Origin: Quillaja saponaria
Taxonomy: Eukaryota; Streptophyta; Magnoliopsida; Fabales; Quillajaceae
Reading direction: 5' to 3'
DNA: 64,000 nt
Assembly (NCBI GenBank): GCA_029379385.1
Contig: CM055617.1
Coordinates: 6,324,001 to 6,388,000 of the forward strand
Part shown: positions 37,848 through 49,700 of the stretch, piece after piece
Position numbering within the stretch: position 1 is the stretch's first letter
Layout of the letters: each line of letters starts with the position of its first letter
The notes under the pieces: generated by a model
The model's database searches: none
Seen by the model: the letters and a program-made list of their open reading frames with translations, nothing else
Told to the model about the DNA's origin: nothing
Program-made: the position numbers and the translations under genes

Positions 37848-38291
37848 TTAGAAGATGTGAACCTCTGGAATGGTGGCTAAAGTAGGCTTCCATTTTTGGC
37901 ACCCTTCAATTAACCGAAACCTTCCTGAGAACTGAACAGCACTATCTTTAGCCTGGAAGTTCTTCGCATTATGCAATAGCAATTCCAGCTGTTCCTTGGT
38001 GATCACAACCTTTACTTTCCTTGTGTTCAAGTTTTTGTTGTTATGAACCAGAGTTATCGCAGGTTGTGTTACCCGTGGCACAACATAGTGCACCTTCCTG
38101 GATTGTAACTTGTAGTTGGGTGGTACCTGTGAATGAGGCTTGGTGCGATGGTTATCTAGCTGATTGCGATTGTAAGGAGCAGAAATGTTCTTCCTGATTG
38201 GTCTGGACGCAACCAACTCTGCATCTCCATCTGGAAGATCTCCAAAATGCTTCTTGGGTTGATAGACCAGTGTAGCTAAGCAGTTTCCCAT
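37848..38291 (-). CDS. PADRE (DUF4228) domain protein
   Basis: A single-exon gene of 147 residues. The start is the ATG of MGNCLATLVYQPKKHF: nearly all family members begin MGNC, a likely N-myristoylation and palmitoylation signal, although the frame is open upstream. The conserved parts are KVKVVITKEQLELLLHNAKN and the C-terminal CQKWKPTLATIPEV. PADRE genes are plant-specific and often respond to pathogens and abiotic stress; their biochemical role is unknown. Pieces of its first codons and 5' flank recur downstream near 44780 and 62320-62580, which marks the edges of the tandem duplication described below. Confidence 0.88.
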   Translation of the reverse strand: MGNCLATLVYQPKKHFGDLPDGDAELVASRPIRKNISAPYNRNQLDNHRTKPHSQVPPNYKLQSRKVHYVVPRVTQPAITLVHNNKNLNTRKVKVVITKEQLELLLHNAKNFQAKDSAVQFSGRFRLIEGCQKWKPTLATIPEVHIF

Positions 38292-38824
38292 TGTGGACGA
38301 ATTAAAATGGACCAAGATTATCTTCAATATAAAGTGAGCACTGGTCAAATTCACGTTCACAGCAATTTAACGTGCAAGCCATCATACTGTTTCTTTATCT
38401 AATTGTTTTACTTCTTGTTCTTTGAGTTTTGATTACTATAATATAATTTTTTTTAAAGTCAAAAGTCTGTAAATTGTTCATTAAAGTCCACTACCATATT
38501 AAATTTAGAAGAATTATAGAGGTCAACCCCCCACCCAAAAAAAAAACCAAAAGAAACACAGAAAAATTTTTGTCTCCATTTTCTTTTATGTATTGGACTC
38601 TTGGGCACTTGGACACAAGTAGCTCGACTCTTAGAAGTTTGAACGGCCTGAAAGAATGATGGCAGCAGACACACCCAGACCATTGCCTTCTGAATCTACA
38701 TTTAGAAAAGTATTTCTCAAATAAACAAAAGAAAAGGCATAATCAAGCACATACCATTCCCAGCCAGGAACTACATTATTAACAGCGAAGACCCGTTCTT
38801 GGACCACCTAACACTAAATGAGAA
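38292..38824. promoter_or_regulatory. PADRE 5' flank (duplicated module edge) and PPR 3' end
   Basis: The segment 38330-38540 contains CAAATTCACGTTCACAGCAA and a TAAAAGTCTGTAAATTGTTC stretch that recur near 44790-44960 and 62430-62580 in the same orientation. A TTTATATT element on the minus strand near 38325-38332 could be the TATA box of the PADRE gene. Confidence 0.5.
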
Positions 38825-40952
38825 TCATGACGAAATAGCAACTGATTCTGAAGCACTCCTAGACTCCAACCATGTCTTCGCTGCAACCTTCGTAGTCAAA
38901 AACCAACCAGCCTTATCTGGAGCTTCATGGAATGGAGCATCAAGTGCCTTCAAATGTGATTCAAAAACTCCTGCCAAACCTTTGTCTGAAAACTTGTGTT
39001 GTCCATGGCCAGTATTAATCCCAAGCAATGGGGGAAGTTCCCCTCCCAATTGCAATGCCCTGGACAAGTCATTTATCCAAACATGTAGTGCAGTTAGAGC
39101 AGCTCCAAGTGAGAGACTCTTTACATGTAGCGACCACTGGGTTTGAGACCTTGATTGTATATCTGTGTATATCTTAATTGTAAGCCCCAGGTCCAGTAGT
39201 TCACATGCTCTCTCCAACAGATTCAGATTGACACAGAGATCAATTAGACAATTGCAAAAGGCCTTCTTTACATCAGCACTGATTGAATCAAAGAGTTCGG
39301 ATGCCTCCTTTTTGAAATTTCCATCACCAGCTTGCTCCTCAACTAAAAGTTTAACCACAGAACCAAGCTTTGCATTGGACTTCCCAACACAATCAGTCAG
39401 CTTACCAAGTTCTTCTTTCCGTGTTTGGGTCAAAACATTCAGAAGACAACCGCAGAAGCGGTCATCTGGCCTAATCCCCAACTCCAACAGTCGATTAAAT
39501 GTCTTCACAACATCATCAGTGCGCTTGGCTTTTCCATAGCACTGGATAAGTGATGTCAAAACAAAAATATTTGGCTCAAAACCAGCTTCAATCATTTCAT
39601 TCAATATAGCTTCTGCTTCTGAGACTTTCCCACTGCAGGAGTATATGGTAATCAAGGATGAAAATGTCCAACTATCAGGCAAGCAGGTTCCAGAAGTTTT
39701 CATGTCTTCAAAAATTTCAATAGCTTCATCCGTGTAGCCAACATCAGCACACATAGACAAAAGGGTATTGTAGAGAATTACATTCAACTCCATTCCCTTT
39801 TCCTTAATTTCCTTATAAACGCTGAGTGCATCTCCACCATAACGTGCTCTACCAAAGGCTCGTAAAAGAGATGCATAGGTTGGCCAGTTTGGTGAAAATC
39901 CATTGTCAATCATCTCCTTATAAATGGTTTTGGCCTGCCAGGGCCTTTTAGCTTTCCCCATGATATCCAAAAGAGTGTTATATATAACCATATTTGGCTT
40001 AACACCAAGAGCCTTCATCTCTTCATAAACATTTAAGCACCCATCAAAATTTCCTGACATTCCATTCATTTTGATCAATGTAGAAAATGTAACAGTATCA
40101 ATACGCCGTTTTTCAGTTCTAGCACGGTCATACAAGTTCAAAGCCATGTCGACATTACCCGCCTTCCCATAAGCATCTATCATAGCAGAATATGTGACAT
40201 CATCAGGATCACACCCAAAGCTGGGCATCTTCTCAAACCACTCCACGGCCTTATTAGGCAAAGAAGACCTCCTAGCACAGTTAATTATAGTTGAAAATGT
40301 AACAGTATCAGGTTTGACCCCTCTCTCAAGCATTTCATCAAACAACTTCTCTGCTCTATCAAAATCCCTACACTTCCGAAAAACCTTGAAAGTCACATTG
40401 TAAAGAATCACTTCCTTACTTAGTTTCAGCTTCTTCTGAAAGTATTTAAGAGCAAGAGGTGCTAGTTTCGGGATTCACCATATTATTAATAATAATTACA
40501 GCTTCTTTTTCCAATATCTTATCACCTACACCTCTCAAAATTTCAAATACATCTTCCTCATTTGGACTGCACGAATTCAAAGACTCAGCAACTTTCGAAA
40601 GATAACTATACCTGACACTGTAAGATTTTCTCCGAAGCTGTGTAGCTCTGGGGCTTCTAGGATTGACCCATATATAGCTTTTAGAAGGAGTAGTAGATTT
40701 TTCATCTGGGTATTGAGAATCTTCTTCATCTTCAAATAAATTCTGATTCTCAGCTACTTGTGTAATCGGTTCTTGCAATGAAACTTGGCTTACACGGAGA
40801 GAAGAGGTTCTGGATTGGGTCGTGAGATAACTGATTTTACACGAGTATGTGAAATTTCGTCCTCCAATCTTCCGCGAGGAAGATAGAGAGTTGCACAGAG
40901 GTTGGCGTTCATGGAGGAGAGAGGAGGAAGATGAGCAAAGACGGTAGGCCAT
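38825..40952 (-). CDS. SVR7: SVR7-like chloroplast PPR-SMR protein, copy A (one-base frameshift)
   Basis: An intronless gene of about 705 residues if read through one frame change. The N-terminus MAYRLCSSSSS is a Ser-rich transit peptide. A run of P-type PPR repeats follows (VILYNVTFKVFRKCRDFDRA, VTFSTIINCARR, VTYSAMIDAYGKAG and so on). The C-terminus carries an SMR domain (LSLGAALTALHVWINDL, LLGINTGHGQHKFSDKG). It matches Arabidopsis At4g16390 (SVR7/P67), needed for chloroplast RNA processing and ATP synthase expression. At about 40461-40466 copy A reads GAAACTAGCACC on the minus strand, while copy B has the in-frame GAAATTGCACC. The extra base puts a stop after NPETSTSCS. The rest is clean, so a base-calling error or a recent mutation are both possible. 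Confidence 0.9.
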
Positions 40953-42964
40953 CTCCTCTTTCTCGCTCTGTATGCGTAGAGGTAGACTAGAACGCCTTAT
41001 CGAGTAAGATAAGAGGTACCAGACATCTTAATACAACTTTTGTACATGACCAACCTCTTCTCCAACATCTAGAGTTTAATATTTGCTTTTAACTAAATTA
41101 AATTATTAGAAATAAATTAATTAAGGTGCTCGTACTTGACATAATATTAATAATTTTTTTTATATTTTTCAAATTTTTTTGTTTCAATACTATGCATATT
41201 ATATCGATATTCGTTCGTATCTTCTCATGAGTATTTATCATAGTCAAATATATAACAACTTTATCAACTACTTTTCAAAGATATTGATACATATAGATTT
41301 CTCTAAATTATTGCTCTACGAATAACTTTCTTTTCATTGTAATATTTGATATTTTTAAATGAGTGAACAGGGAAACTATATTCTTTTCGTTGGTAATATT
41401 TCTGTATATTTTTAATAGAGTAATATTTTATGCATATTGAATTACTCACACCATAATATAACATAGGTTAATAAAGTTGTCAAACATTGATCATATTTAT
41501 TACATATTTATCATTATATATTTGAATGAGGTGTCATTTGACCTATGAACTATACAATAAGAGATAACTCTCATGTTCTACAAAATTCGTCCTTCACAAA
41601 AGTAAAATTAGATTCTAAATATCAATACTAAATAATTTTACTGATAACTTACATATATATTTTTTTTCTAAAATTCTCTTCCCGAGTGACTTTACCATAT
41701 TTTAAAAGTCCCTCCACCTTTAAGGCTGTTACCCGTTGTGGGGGTAAAATCACAAAGTTGACATTGTGATTTTATAGTTCATCTATAATCATAGTATGGT
41801 AGAATCCACAAACTCATATGGATACGTAAAGCTCAATCTTTAATCCTACTTTTAATTAGCCCTTTAATCTTTCTATATTTTTATTTTCATTGTAACAATA
41901 AAGCATGTGCTTTTTTCCAGACAATAAAAAAGACTAGTCATTCTTAGCTAATTATATTGGTGCACAATGGATCAAATTAGGTGGAAAGTGATGATGTCAA
42001 GTAAAGATTGTAAGAGGAATCGTCCTACTTTTAATAATGTGCCACTTATCCTTATAACAACTTTAGGCTATACTACACTTTAGAAGGACAACACTTTAGG
42101 AAAATGGTCCAAAACAAAAAACAACCCAATGACTATTGACGTGGACACCCTAACCTTTTCTTAACTAAAAAATATTATGGGAAAATTAACGAGAAAAGCT
42201 AATCACTTTACACCTTGATTTCTATTAACCCACAAATGTATTAAAAATGAAGCAAAGGTAGGGTAATGCAATATACAAAATGATTAATTAAAAGCTTTTA
42301 CGGTTAATTGCAATTTTCTATCTTAAATTATCATATGAGTAATAATAATTTTTAATTTTGAACTCAATTAAGCATTATACATCTATATTTTTAATCGCAA
42401 ATTTTAAAAATGAAAAGATGTAATCATCCTTTATAATTTCAACTTTGTTCTGTCTCTTTTAATGACTTTGCTTATAGTTGTTGGGTCTTGTTCACAAATG
42501 CTGAATCTAATTTGTTACAATAATTAACTGAGATTCTGAGTCATTTTTTCGTCACAATTTTTATATAACTAGAATATCAAATATAACTATGTTTTTATAA
42601 ATTAGAAAGAATAATTATATTTTTCAATTGTAGTCTTTTTTTTGTTTCTTCAATTTCATAAAATTTGTTAAAGTTACTCATTGATGTTAACGGATTGAAT
42701 TATTTAAATTATAAAAAAAAATATGGGTACTATGTGTTTCAATTTGTAAAAACTGAGAGACATCTACTAATATTATAATTCAAGGAGAAGAACGCCAGAT
42801 TGACCCAAACTTTTATTATTTTATAAAACTTAAACAACTTAATTATAGTGTCTCCCTAAAATGGAGATCAATTCCTATAACATAACCCTCGCCAATATTT
42901 ATTTCTTCTTCTTCTTGATTCTCAATTATTACTGTAACGTGGACATATACCCCGTCGTTTTGCT
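40953..42964. other. Spacer of duplication unit A
   Basis: AT-rich, no gene. Positions about 41940-42240 match 56660-56940 of unit B (shared CAATGGATCAAATTAGGTGG and CTTTACACCTTGATTTCTAT), so this spacer belongs to the duplicated unit. The part from 40990 holds the SVR7 copy A promoter. Confidence 0.6.
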
Positions 42965-44250
42965 TTACATAATTGTGCATCCTGAAGGATTTTCTTCACT
43001 TAGATAATCACAACGGCTCACATGACAAGGCCGAGTCCCACCATAACTATCATAGACCGGCCTTCCGTAATGACCTTCATAACATGGGGGTGACCTACCA
43101 TAACCTTGAAAACAGGGCCCACCTTCACGACCTTCAGAACATGACTCGCAACACACCCCAATTGGAACTGGGTAAGCTGGTGGTAGGGCATCTAGGTGCC
43201 GGTTGAGGAACGACCTTTGGCAATGGGGGTGGTCGCCGACCATAACCTTGAAAACATGGCCCACCTTCACGACCTTCATAACATGACTCGCAACACACCC
43301 CAATTGGAACTGGGTTAGCCGGTGATGGATGTGGCCGACCATAACCTTGAAAACATGGCCCACCTTCACGACCTTCATAACATGACTCGCAACACACCCC
43401 GATTGGAGGCGGTCGCCGACCATAACCTTGAAAACATGGCCCACCTTCACGACCTTCAGAACATGACTCGCAACACACCCTAATTCGGGCTGGGGCTGGT
43501 TTTGGGTTTGGGGCAGGGGCAGGGGCTGGGGCAGGGGCTGGGGCTGGAGCTGGGGCAGGGGCAGGGGCTGGGGCTGGAGCTGGAGCTGGGGCAGGGGCTG
43601 GAGCTGGAGCTGGAGCTGGGGCTGGGGCTGGTTTAGGCTGAGCTGGAGCTGGTTTAGGCTTCTCTGGCTCTATGATTTCAATGCTTTTAATACAACCACA
43701 ACCTTTGCAACAAATCTTATCTCTGATCTTTTCTGGGCTGCAGCAAACAACTTTGATCATCACCACGTTTTTCTTCTCGTCGTACGTCTGGTCTCGTATT
43801 TCTTGTTCAGAAAATTCAACACCCGCATAATAACTTAGTTTAATTCTAATTAAAATATCAAAAAAAAATAATCAGTGAAATTTTAGTGTTATTAACTCAC
43901 GAGGAAATTTACACAGAACTTTCTTGACCTTCGTGTAGCATTTATGACATTGAAGGTCAACAACATTCAGTTTCATTATTGTAACCTGAATGAGTTCAAG
44001 ATAATTACCCATTTAGAAATTTACAATCTTTAAGACAAATCAATGAATCTCAAGGAATAGAAGCATCTAATTCTGACACACAATAATGGGTATCTGAGTA
44101 TGTGACAAAATTCAACTAGAATAAGCCAAAAACAGAGCAACATTTCTGAGGCTGGAAAAGATAATAAGGACCATAATTTTATTTTATAATTCCGAAAATG
44201 GGTATTTACTAAAAGAGAGTTAAAACTGATGGACCTACCTTTTCCGCCAT
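42965..44250 (-). CDS. HIPP (HMA-isoprenylated) protein, copy A, repeat-expanded and frameshifted
   Basis: Exons 44250-44239, 43985-43901 and 43801 onward join in phase. The N-terminus MAEKVTIMKLNVVDLQCHKC starts a heavy-metal-associated (HMA) domain whose metal motif is CHKC. CCKGCGCIKSIEIIE closes the domain. A long Pro-Ala linker follows, then repeated Cys-rich modules containing GVCCESC and EGREGGPCFQGYG. In the first frame the protein ends at 43134 after an unrelated tail (RCPTTSLPSSNWG). The fourth module and the true end, SGCTIM, a CaaX prenylation box, lie in another frame from about 43200 down to 42965. HIPPs bind metals and act in stress and immunity. The layout resembles rice Pi21. 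The promoter TTATATAA is at 44359-44366. Confidence 0.85.
43060..43670 (-). repeat. Coding repeats in HIPP copy A: Pro-Ala tract and four Cys-rich modules
   Basis: From about 43490 to 43670 the plus strand is a GGGGCTGGGGCAGG/GGAGCT array encoding alternating Pro and Ala. From about 43087 to 43490 there are four copies of a module (core CATAACCTTGAAAACA on the plus strand) encoding CCESC, EGREGGPCFQGYG. Spacing varies with the length of the Pro-rich linkers. HIPP copy B has one such module. Confidence 0.9.
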
Positions 44251-45375
44251 GGTTGATATCTGAAGCTCAGATATGAGACTGGGATTGAAGAACAATGAAA
44301 CAGAGAGGAAACAGGGGAGAGGAACAGATGCTTTACTCTTGAGAGATCAAGAAGGTAATTATATAAGCTGCGAACCTGATTTTAAGAAGACGTAGTAGTA
44401 AAATCCCGTACACTAATCAACCAATCAAAAGCTAACACGTAGTAATATGCCATATACTTCAATGGCCATCTTTTATGCAAAACTTATACTGTAAGTTTTG
44501 TATTAATTGATCATGCACTACCACAAGGAACAACGTACACACGGAACACTGTACACACGTCCCATGGCTAGAACAAGTTTCATAAATATGTTTTTGTTTT
44601 AAATTTGGAAGGATCTAACTGAGATTAAAATGGAATCAGTTCACCCCAAAAAAAATGGAATCAAAAGTACTGGTAGAGGATAAAATTGGTCGAATGGAAT
44701 CAGTTCACCAAAAAAAATTCACGCCCCACTACTGAGAGGTGCACCATGTGTGCTTGCTTTCTTTTTATCTTCCATATATAGTGAGAATTGGTCAAATTCA
44801 CGTTCACAGCAATGTAACGTGCAAGCCATCACAGTTTCTTTACCTCATTATTTTACTTCTTGCTCTTTGAGTTTTGAATCTTTGATTACTATAATATATA
44901 TATTTTTTTTTAAAGTGAAAAGTCTGTAAATTGTTCATTGAAATCCACTACCATATTAACAAAAGGGGAATTATTGAGGTCAAAGCAGGGAGTGTTGTGA
45001 GTGGTATGGTTGTTTTTATTGGAGGATTTCTTCCTGGATGTTTGAATAAATGAAGAAGGGGAAGTGGTATTCACGGACCTTGTAATCATACTAAGCTAGG
45101 ACCTCACGGTCTTGGATTGAAAGAACCAATGTTAGAGCTAGAATAGCTGCTGGGAGAAGGTTCAACACAGACAGGAAATCTCCATTGAAAGGATATGGAA
45201 TTGCATAAGATGAGGAGAAGGAAGAAGAAGAAGATGGAGAAGGGTGAACTTTATCTTTGTTCTTTATCTTTATGTTGCTTTTGTTTCAGGTCTGGGTGTG
45301 AGGGAGAAAAGAACGGATGGGAATCAATAATCACCATCAGAATTCAGAAGAGAGAGAGAGTAGGCACTAGGCAGG
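44251..45375. other. Unit A downstream block: HIPP promoter, PADRE 5' flank copy and block X
   Basis: Positions 44251-44690 match 60027-60480 nearly base for base and hold the HIPP promoter. Positions 44705-44960 match the PADRE 5' flank region. Positions 44960-45350, here called block X, match 63580-64000 closely. In the plus direction block X could encode short peptides (VVFIGGFLPGCLN; NVRARIAAGRRFNTDRKSPL, followed by an acidic end), but frames are broken and I recognise no family. It looks like a gene relic carried along by the duplication. Confidence 0.6.
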
Positions 45376-45460
45376 TTTTTGGACAGAAGGGTCCAAGACT
45401 AAAAATTTTTGGTCAAAATGGTAAAATTTTTACTACAATAGCCAAAAGAGGGTAAATTAT

Positions 45461-45487
45461 GAAACCGTGTTTTCAAAACACGGTTTC
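45461..45487. repeat. Perfect palindrome inside the left MULE end
   Basis: GAAACCGTGTTTT, one C, then AAAACACGGTTTC, so 13-bp arms around a single base. A matching structure lies near the other end at 52086-52120 (GTCTGAAAC-GGCTTTT-C-AAAAGCC-G-GTTTCAGAC). Confidence 0.9.
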
Positions 45488-46970
45488 TAGGTCCGACCAG
45501 GTCTGACCACCGGCCAGATCAGGCACTCGGGCGTGAGATGCGAGTGTCAGCCAACAATTTGTCCCCCCCAATAATACCCCTCAAATATCTGCCCCTTCAA
45601 CCCGCGTCCCATTCTCCTCTATAAATACATAGACGAGCAAGAGGAGAAGACACTCCTCATCACGTCTTCTCCTCATCACCACCTTCATTTCTTATCACAT
45701 TTAATTTTTCATTTTTTCTGTCAATGTTCTCAAGTTATTTCGATAAAATCTTGGTAAGTTATACAAATTTTAATTTATAAAATTTATTATTATTATTATT
45801 AATTAAATTATTTTTTTATTGAAAAATTTATTACGTATACTATTTAATTTGTAGGAAAATATTATAATTAGTGATATTTACTTATTAATTATTTAAATTA
45901 CGTATACTATTAAAATTTTTTAAAATAAAATATAAATAGAAATTATATAAACTATTTAATGTTACACGATATATATGTTTTGTTATTATAAGTTTATTTA
46001 TGTTTTCTTTAGGATTATTGTTGAAATCACGTTGCCGATGTTGATACTTTTTGCTCGTTTGCTTCTTACCTGGTAAGTCATAAAGTTGTATTTATTTTAT
46101 AGAAAGTTATATTTATTATTATTATATGCATGTACCTATATTTACAGTAGTTTTATATTATAATTGTTGAAATATTAATTTTTATTATTTGTTATAATTG
46201 TAATTTTTATAATAATTGCAATAATTAGTATATTTATGATATGAAAAATTATTACCTTTTTAATTCACATATTAATAAATAATATTTATAAGTTTAAAAT
46301 AGTAATTATGTGACACTTAATTAAATTAGTAATTTTGTGACGTTTAAATTAGTTAGTAATTTTGTTTGCCTTAAAATAGGAATTTAATGAGTTTTGAAAT
46401 AAATAATAATTTTTGTATTTGTATGTTTTAATGTAATTAATATATTTATTAGTAATTTTGATAATTTTAAATTAGTTAGTAATTTTGATAGTTTTAAATT
46501 AATTAATATATTTTAAACGAAAATATAAATTATTTAATTCATAATGATTATGGTAAGTAATATACCTATGATAAAAAGTGATTTTATTATTTTGTAAGAA
46601 ATAGTAATTTTATTTTATAAATTGTGACTAATTTATAAATAAAAATTTTTTTGGGGGGAAATTTATAAAAATCTATTTATGAAAAATAGATTTTACAAAT
46701 TTGTATGTTTTAATGTAATTAACTTAAAGATGAAACCATATTATTTTAATATAATTATTTTAAAATATACATTATAAGTAATAAATTTGTGTTGTTTGAA
46801 TTAATTAGTAATTTGGATAGTTTTAATTTGAATTAATTGTGATGTTTTAATTGATTAGTAATATGAGTATTATAATTTGAATCATTTATTATTATTAGTA
46901 GTCTATAGTTAATCTATGAAAATACTGTGAATTCATTAACAATATAATGAGAAAATTTGATAAATATTTC

Positions 46971-49504
46971 AAAGCATTTTGAAGGTGCAAGTTTGATAAT
47001 GGAAGAAATTGGAATTATGTGTTACATTAATGGTGAGATGCGTACTGGTTCGAACGGGCTTGAATACGATTCAGGTCCCGTTAAGTGCATTCGTGTACCC
47101 AAGCTGTATCAAGTATGCATAGTTTCATGCTCGTTTATGCAAGTCCTTAAAGGTTGATAGAAGAAGAGAGTACCTGACTATAATTTGTCGATGTTCCAGT
47201 ACTATAAATAATTCAACCCACTATAGTCCAGTTGCAGTAGCTGATGATGAGGACTTGTATAGCATGTTACAACATGCTAGTACGCAAGGACCCTGGATTT
47301 ATTTTAGAGATTTATTTACATACGCACGCACTTCATGATGAGTCTCTGTCTCGTGTTAAGAGTCACGACACACTTGACCCGAATCCTGAAAACATATTCA
47401 TCGAAGAGACCACCAGTAGGCGCCAATACGATCAGCTCAATTCTCATGTTGCAGGAGAGGCATCAGCATCTCTTAGGCCGCATTCACAGATTAATTACTC
47501 ATAAGCGCCTAGAGAAGATATTGGCGATGGAGAAGATATCCCTAATTTGAACGTTGATCCTCATTTTAATATTGAAGTGGATGATGATGATATTATCGAG
47601 GCTCCTGAAGAAGATTTATTTGCCGAATATGTCTCGAATCCCTTTTACATGGACGTGAACATTGCCGGGGCACGTGCTGTAAATCCTATTATTGTTCCAA
47701 ATGCACAATGGGAGTTGCATAATGAATTTTACAATGGCATGTTGTTCAGCACGAATGACGAGTTAAAAAATACTATTAAATACTGGCACATTATGAACCA
47801 CGTGACTTTCATAGTCGTTGAGTCCAAAAAGGACACATGGGATATCAGGTGCAAGCTCCACGAACAGGGATGCAAGTGGAGGTTGCGAGGACATTTTAGT
47901 AAAAGATTTGAAAAGTTTCAGATTACGAAATTGGATGCCGTTCACAGCTGTGTTTACAGCGGAATGACTCAGGATCATTATAATCTGGACAAGGGGATCA
48001 TTGCTGAATATATCAAAAATACTATCAATGAAGACCCAACTACACCAGGAGCTGTGTTGCTTACAATGATAAAAGATCACTTCCATTATAGTCCAAGTTT
48101 GAGCAAAATATTCAAAGCGAAGAAGAAAGCAATAAATCTTGTGTTTGGTAATTGGGAGGAATCCTACAATGAGCTTCCTAGATATTTAATTGCACTTCGT
48201 GTTACCAATCCAGGCAAGCGGTTCGAATGGAAAGTGAACCCAACTAATAATCCTAGACAAGTTATTTTCCAACGAGTATTCTGGGTTTTTGGGCCATCTA
48301 ATCAAGGCCTTCCATCATTGTAGACCAGTTCTTCAGATTGACGGCACATTCCTATGTGGAAAGTACACGGGCAAATTGTTGGTTGCAACTGGTGTTGATG
48401 GTAACAATAGTTTAGTTCCAGTTGCATTTGCAGTTGTTGAGGAGGAGAACACAGATAGTTGGGGATGGTTTTTAAGTTTGATTCGCATGCATGTAACGCA
48501 ACAGGTGGGTATTTGCTTAATATCTGATCGTCATGCCGGGATAATTGCTGCTGCTTCAGATCCTCAGAATGGCTAGACTGAGCCTTATGGTTATCACCGT
48601 TTTTGTATTAGGCATATTGCAAGCAACTTTCATAAGACCCACAAGAATATGAAAGCAAAGAATCTCCTCATTCACACTGCGAGTCAAACTCAAAAACACA
48701 AATTTGATAAATATTTCAAAATGTTTGTTCAGTTTGACTCTGAGTATGCTGCATGGATTGGTAGAATTTCTTTAGAGCAGTGGGCATTGGCACATGATGG
48801 AGGTCACCGCTTTGACTTCATGACCACAAACTTAGGGGAATGCATGAACAATGTCTTGAAAGGGAGCGCGACAAGTCCCAATCACTGCACTGGTGCGGTT
48901 GACATTTTACCGGTGTGTCAAATATTTCGTGGAACATCGGGCGTACATTAATGCTGAACTTGGTGCTGGCAATCAATACACAACCAACACTATAGAAAAA
49001 ATCCAAAATTGGGCAGAGAGAGCAGGTGGACACGAGTTGAGACAGTTTCATACCGGTTTGGAGATAATTGAAATAAAGACTCAATTTCGTGGATGGCAAG
49101 CCCGAAAGGGCAGGCAACTAGCATACTGTGCGTTTAAATGAAAGAACGTGCACATGCAACAAACCCCAACAATACATTCTCCCATGCTCGCATGTTATAG
49201 CAGCTTGTGCAAGCATGCATCTGAACTATAACGACTTTATTGGGGAGTGGTATAAACTGAGTAATCAGGAGCTTGTATACACTCCACAATTCAACCCAGT
49301 GATGCACGATGACTATTGGCCAGAATTCCAATTCCCCCATGTGGTTCCCGACATGTCCAAATTGCGAAAGAAGGGTAGGCCGAAAACACATCGAATTCAT
49401 AATAAGATGGACATTACAGAGTCCTCGAGGTAACATAGGTGTGGTTTATGTAGGCAGGAAGGACACAATCGTAAAAATTGTCCTAACATTACACGATCTT
49501 AAAA
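46971..49504 (+). pseudogene. MULE transposase (MURA-like), decayed
   Basis: The N-terminal part is visible as MRTGSNGLEYDSGPVKCIRV and ADDEDLYSMLQHAS. A MuDR DNA-binding region follows (DIRCKLHEQGCKWRLRG, FQITKLDAVHSC). The DDE core has Asp in LQIDGTF (48340), Asp in LISDRH (about 48526) and Glu in TTNLGECMN (48838). After it come a SWIM finger (CTCNKPQQYILPCSHVIAAC, about 49146) and a CCHC knuckle (CGLCRQEGHNRKNC, about 49440). The frame changes near 48290, there is an in-frame TAG at 48574, and further shifts lie near 48870, 49130 and 49430. It cannot make a full enzyme as read, although introns might remove part of this. Confidence 0.88.
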
Positions 49505-49700
49505 GACAAGTTCCATTATCGCATTCTTTACTTTAATGTAAGAGTTTTCCTATTTATGTATTTGTTTCTACTTTTTTATTATGTAGATATTAGGTATTAT
49601 GTCCCCCACATGTCATGTAAAATTATTTTGAAATTAATAAACATTATTGTCGTGTATGCATATTAACATTATATTTGATTTGTCTTTTGTTATGCAGATT

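Noticed and set aside
38799..40403. Plus-strand open frames across the SVR7-like gene
   Set aside because: They are antisense shadows; only the minus frame has PPR and SMR motifs.
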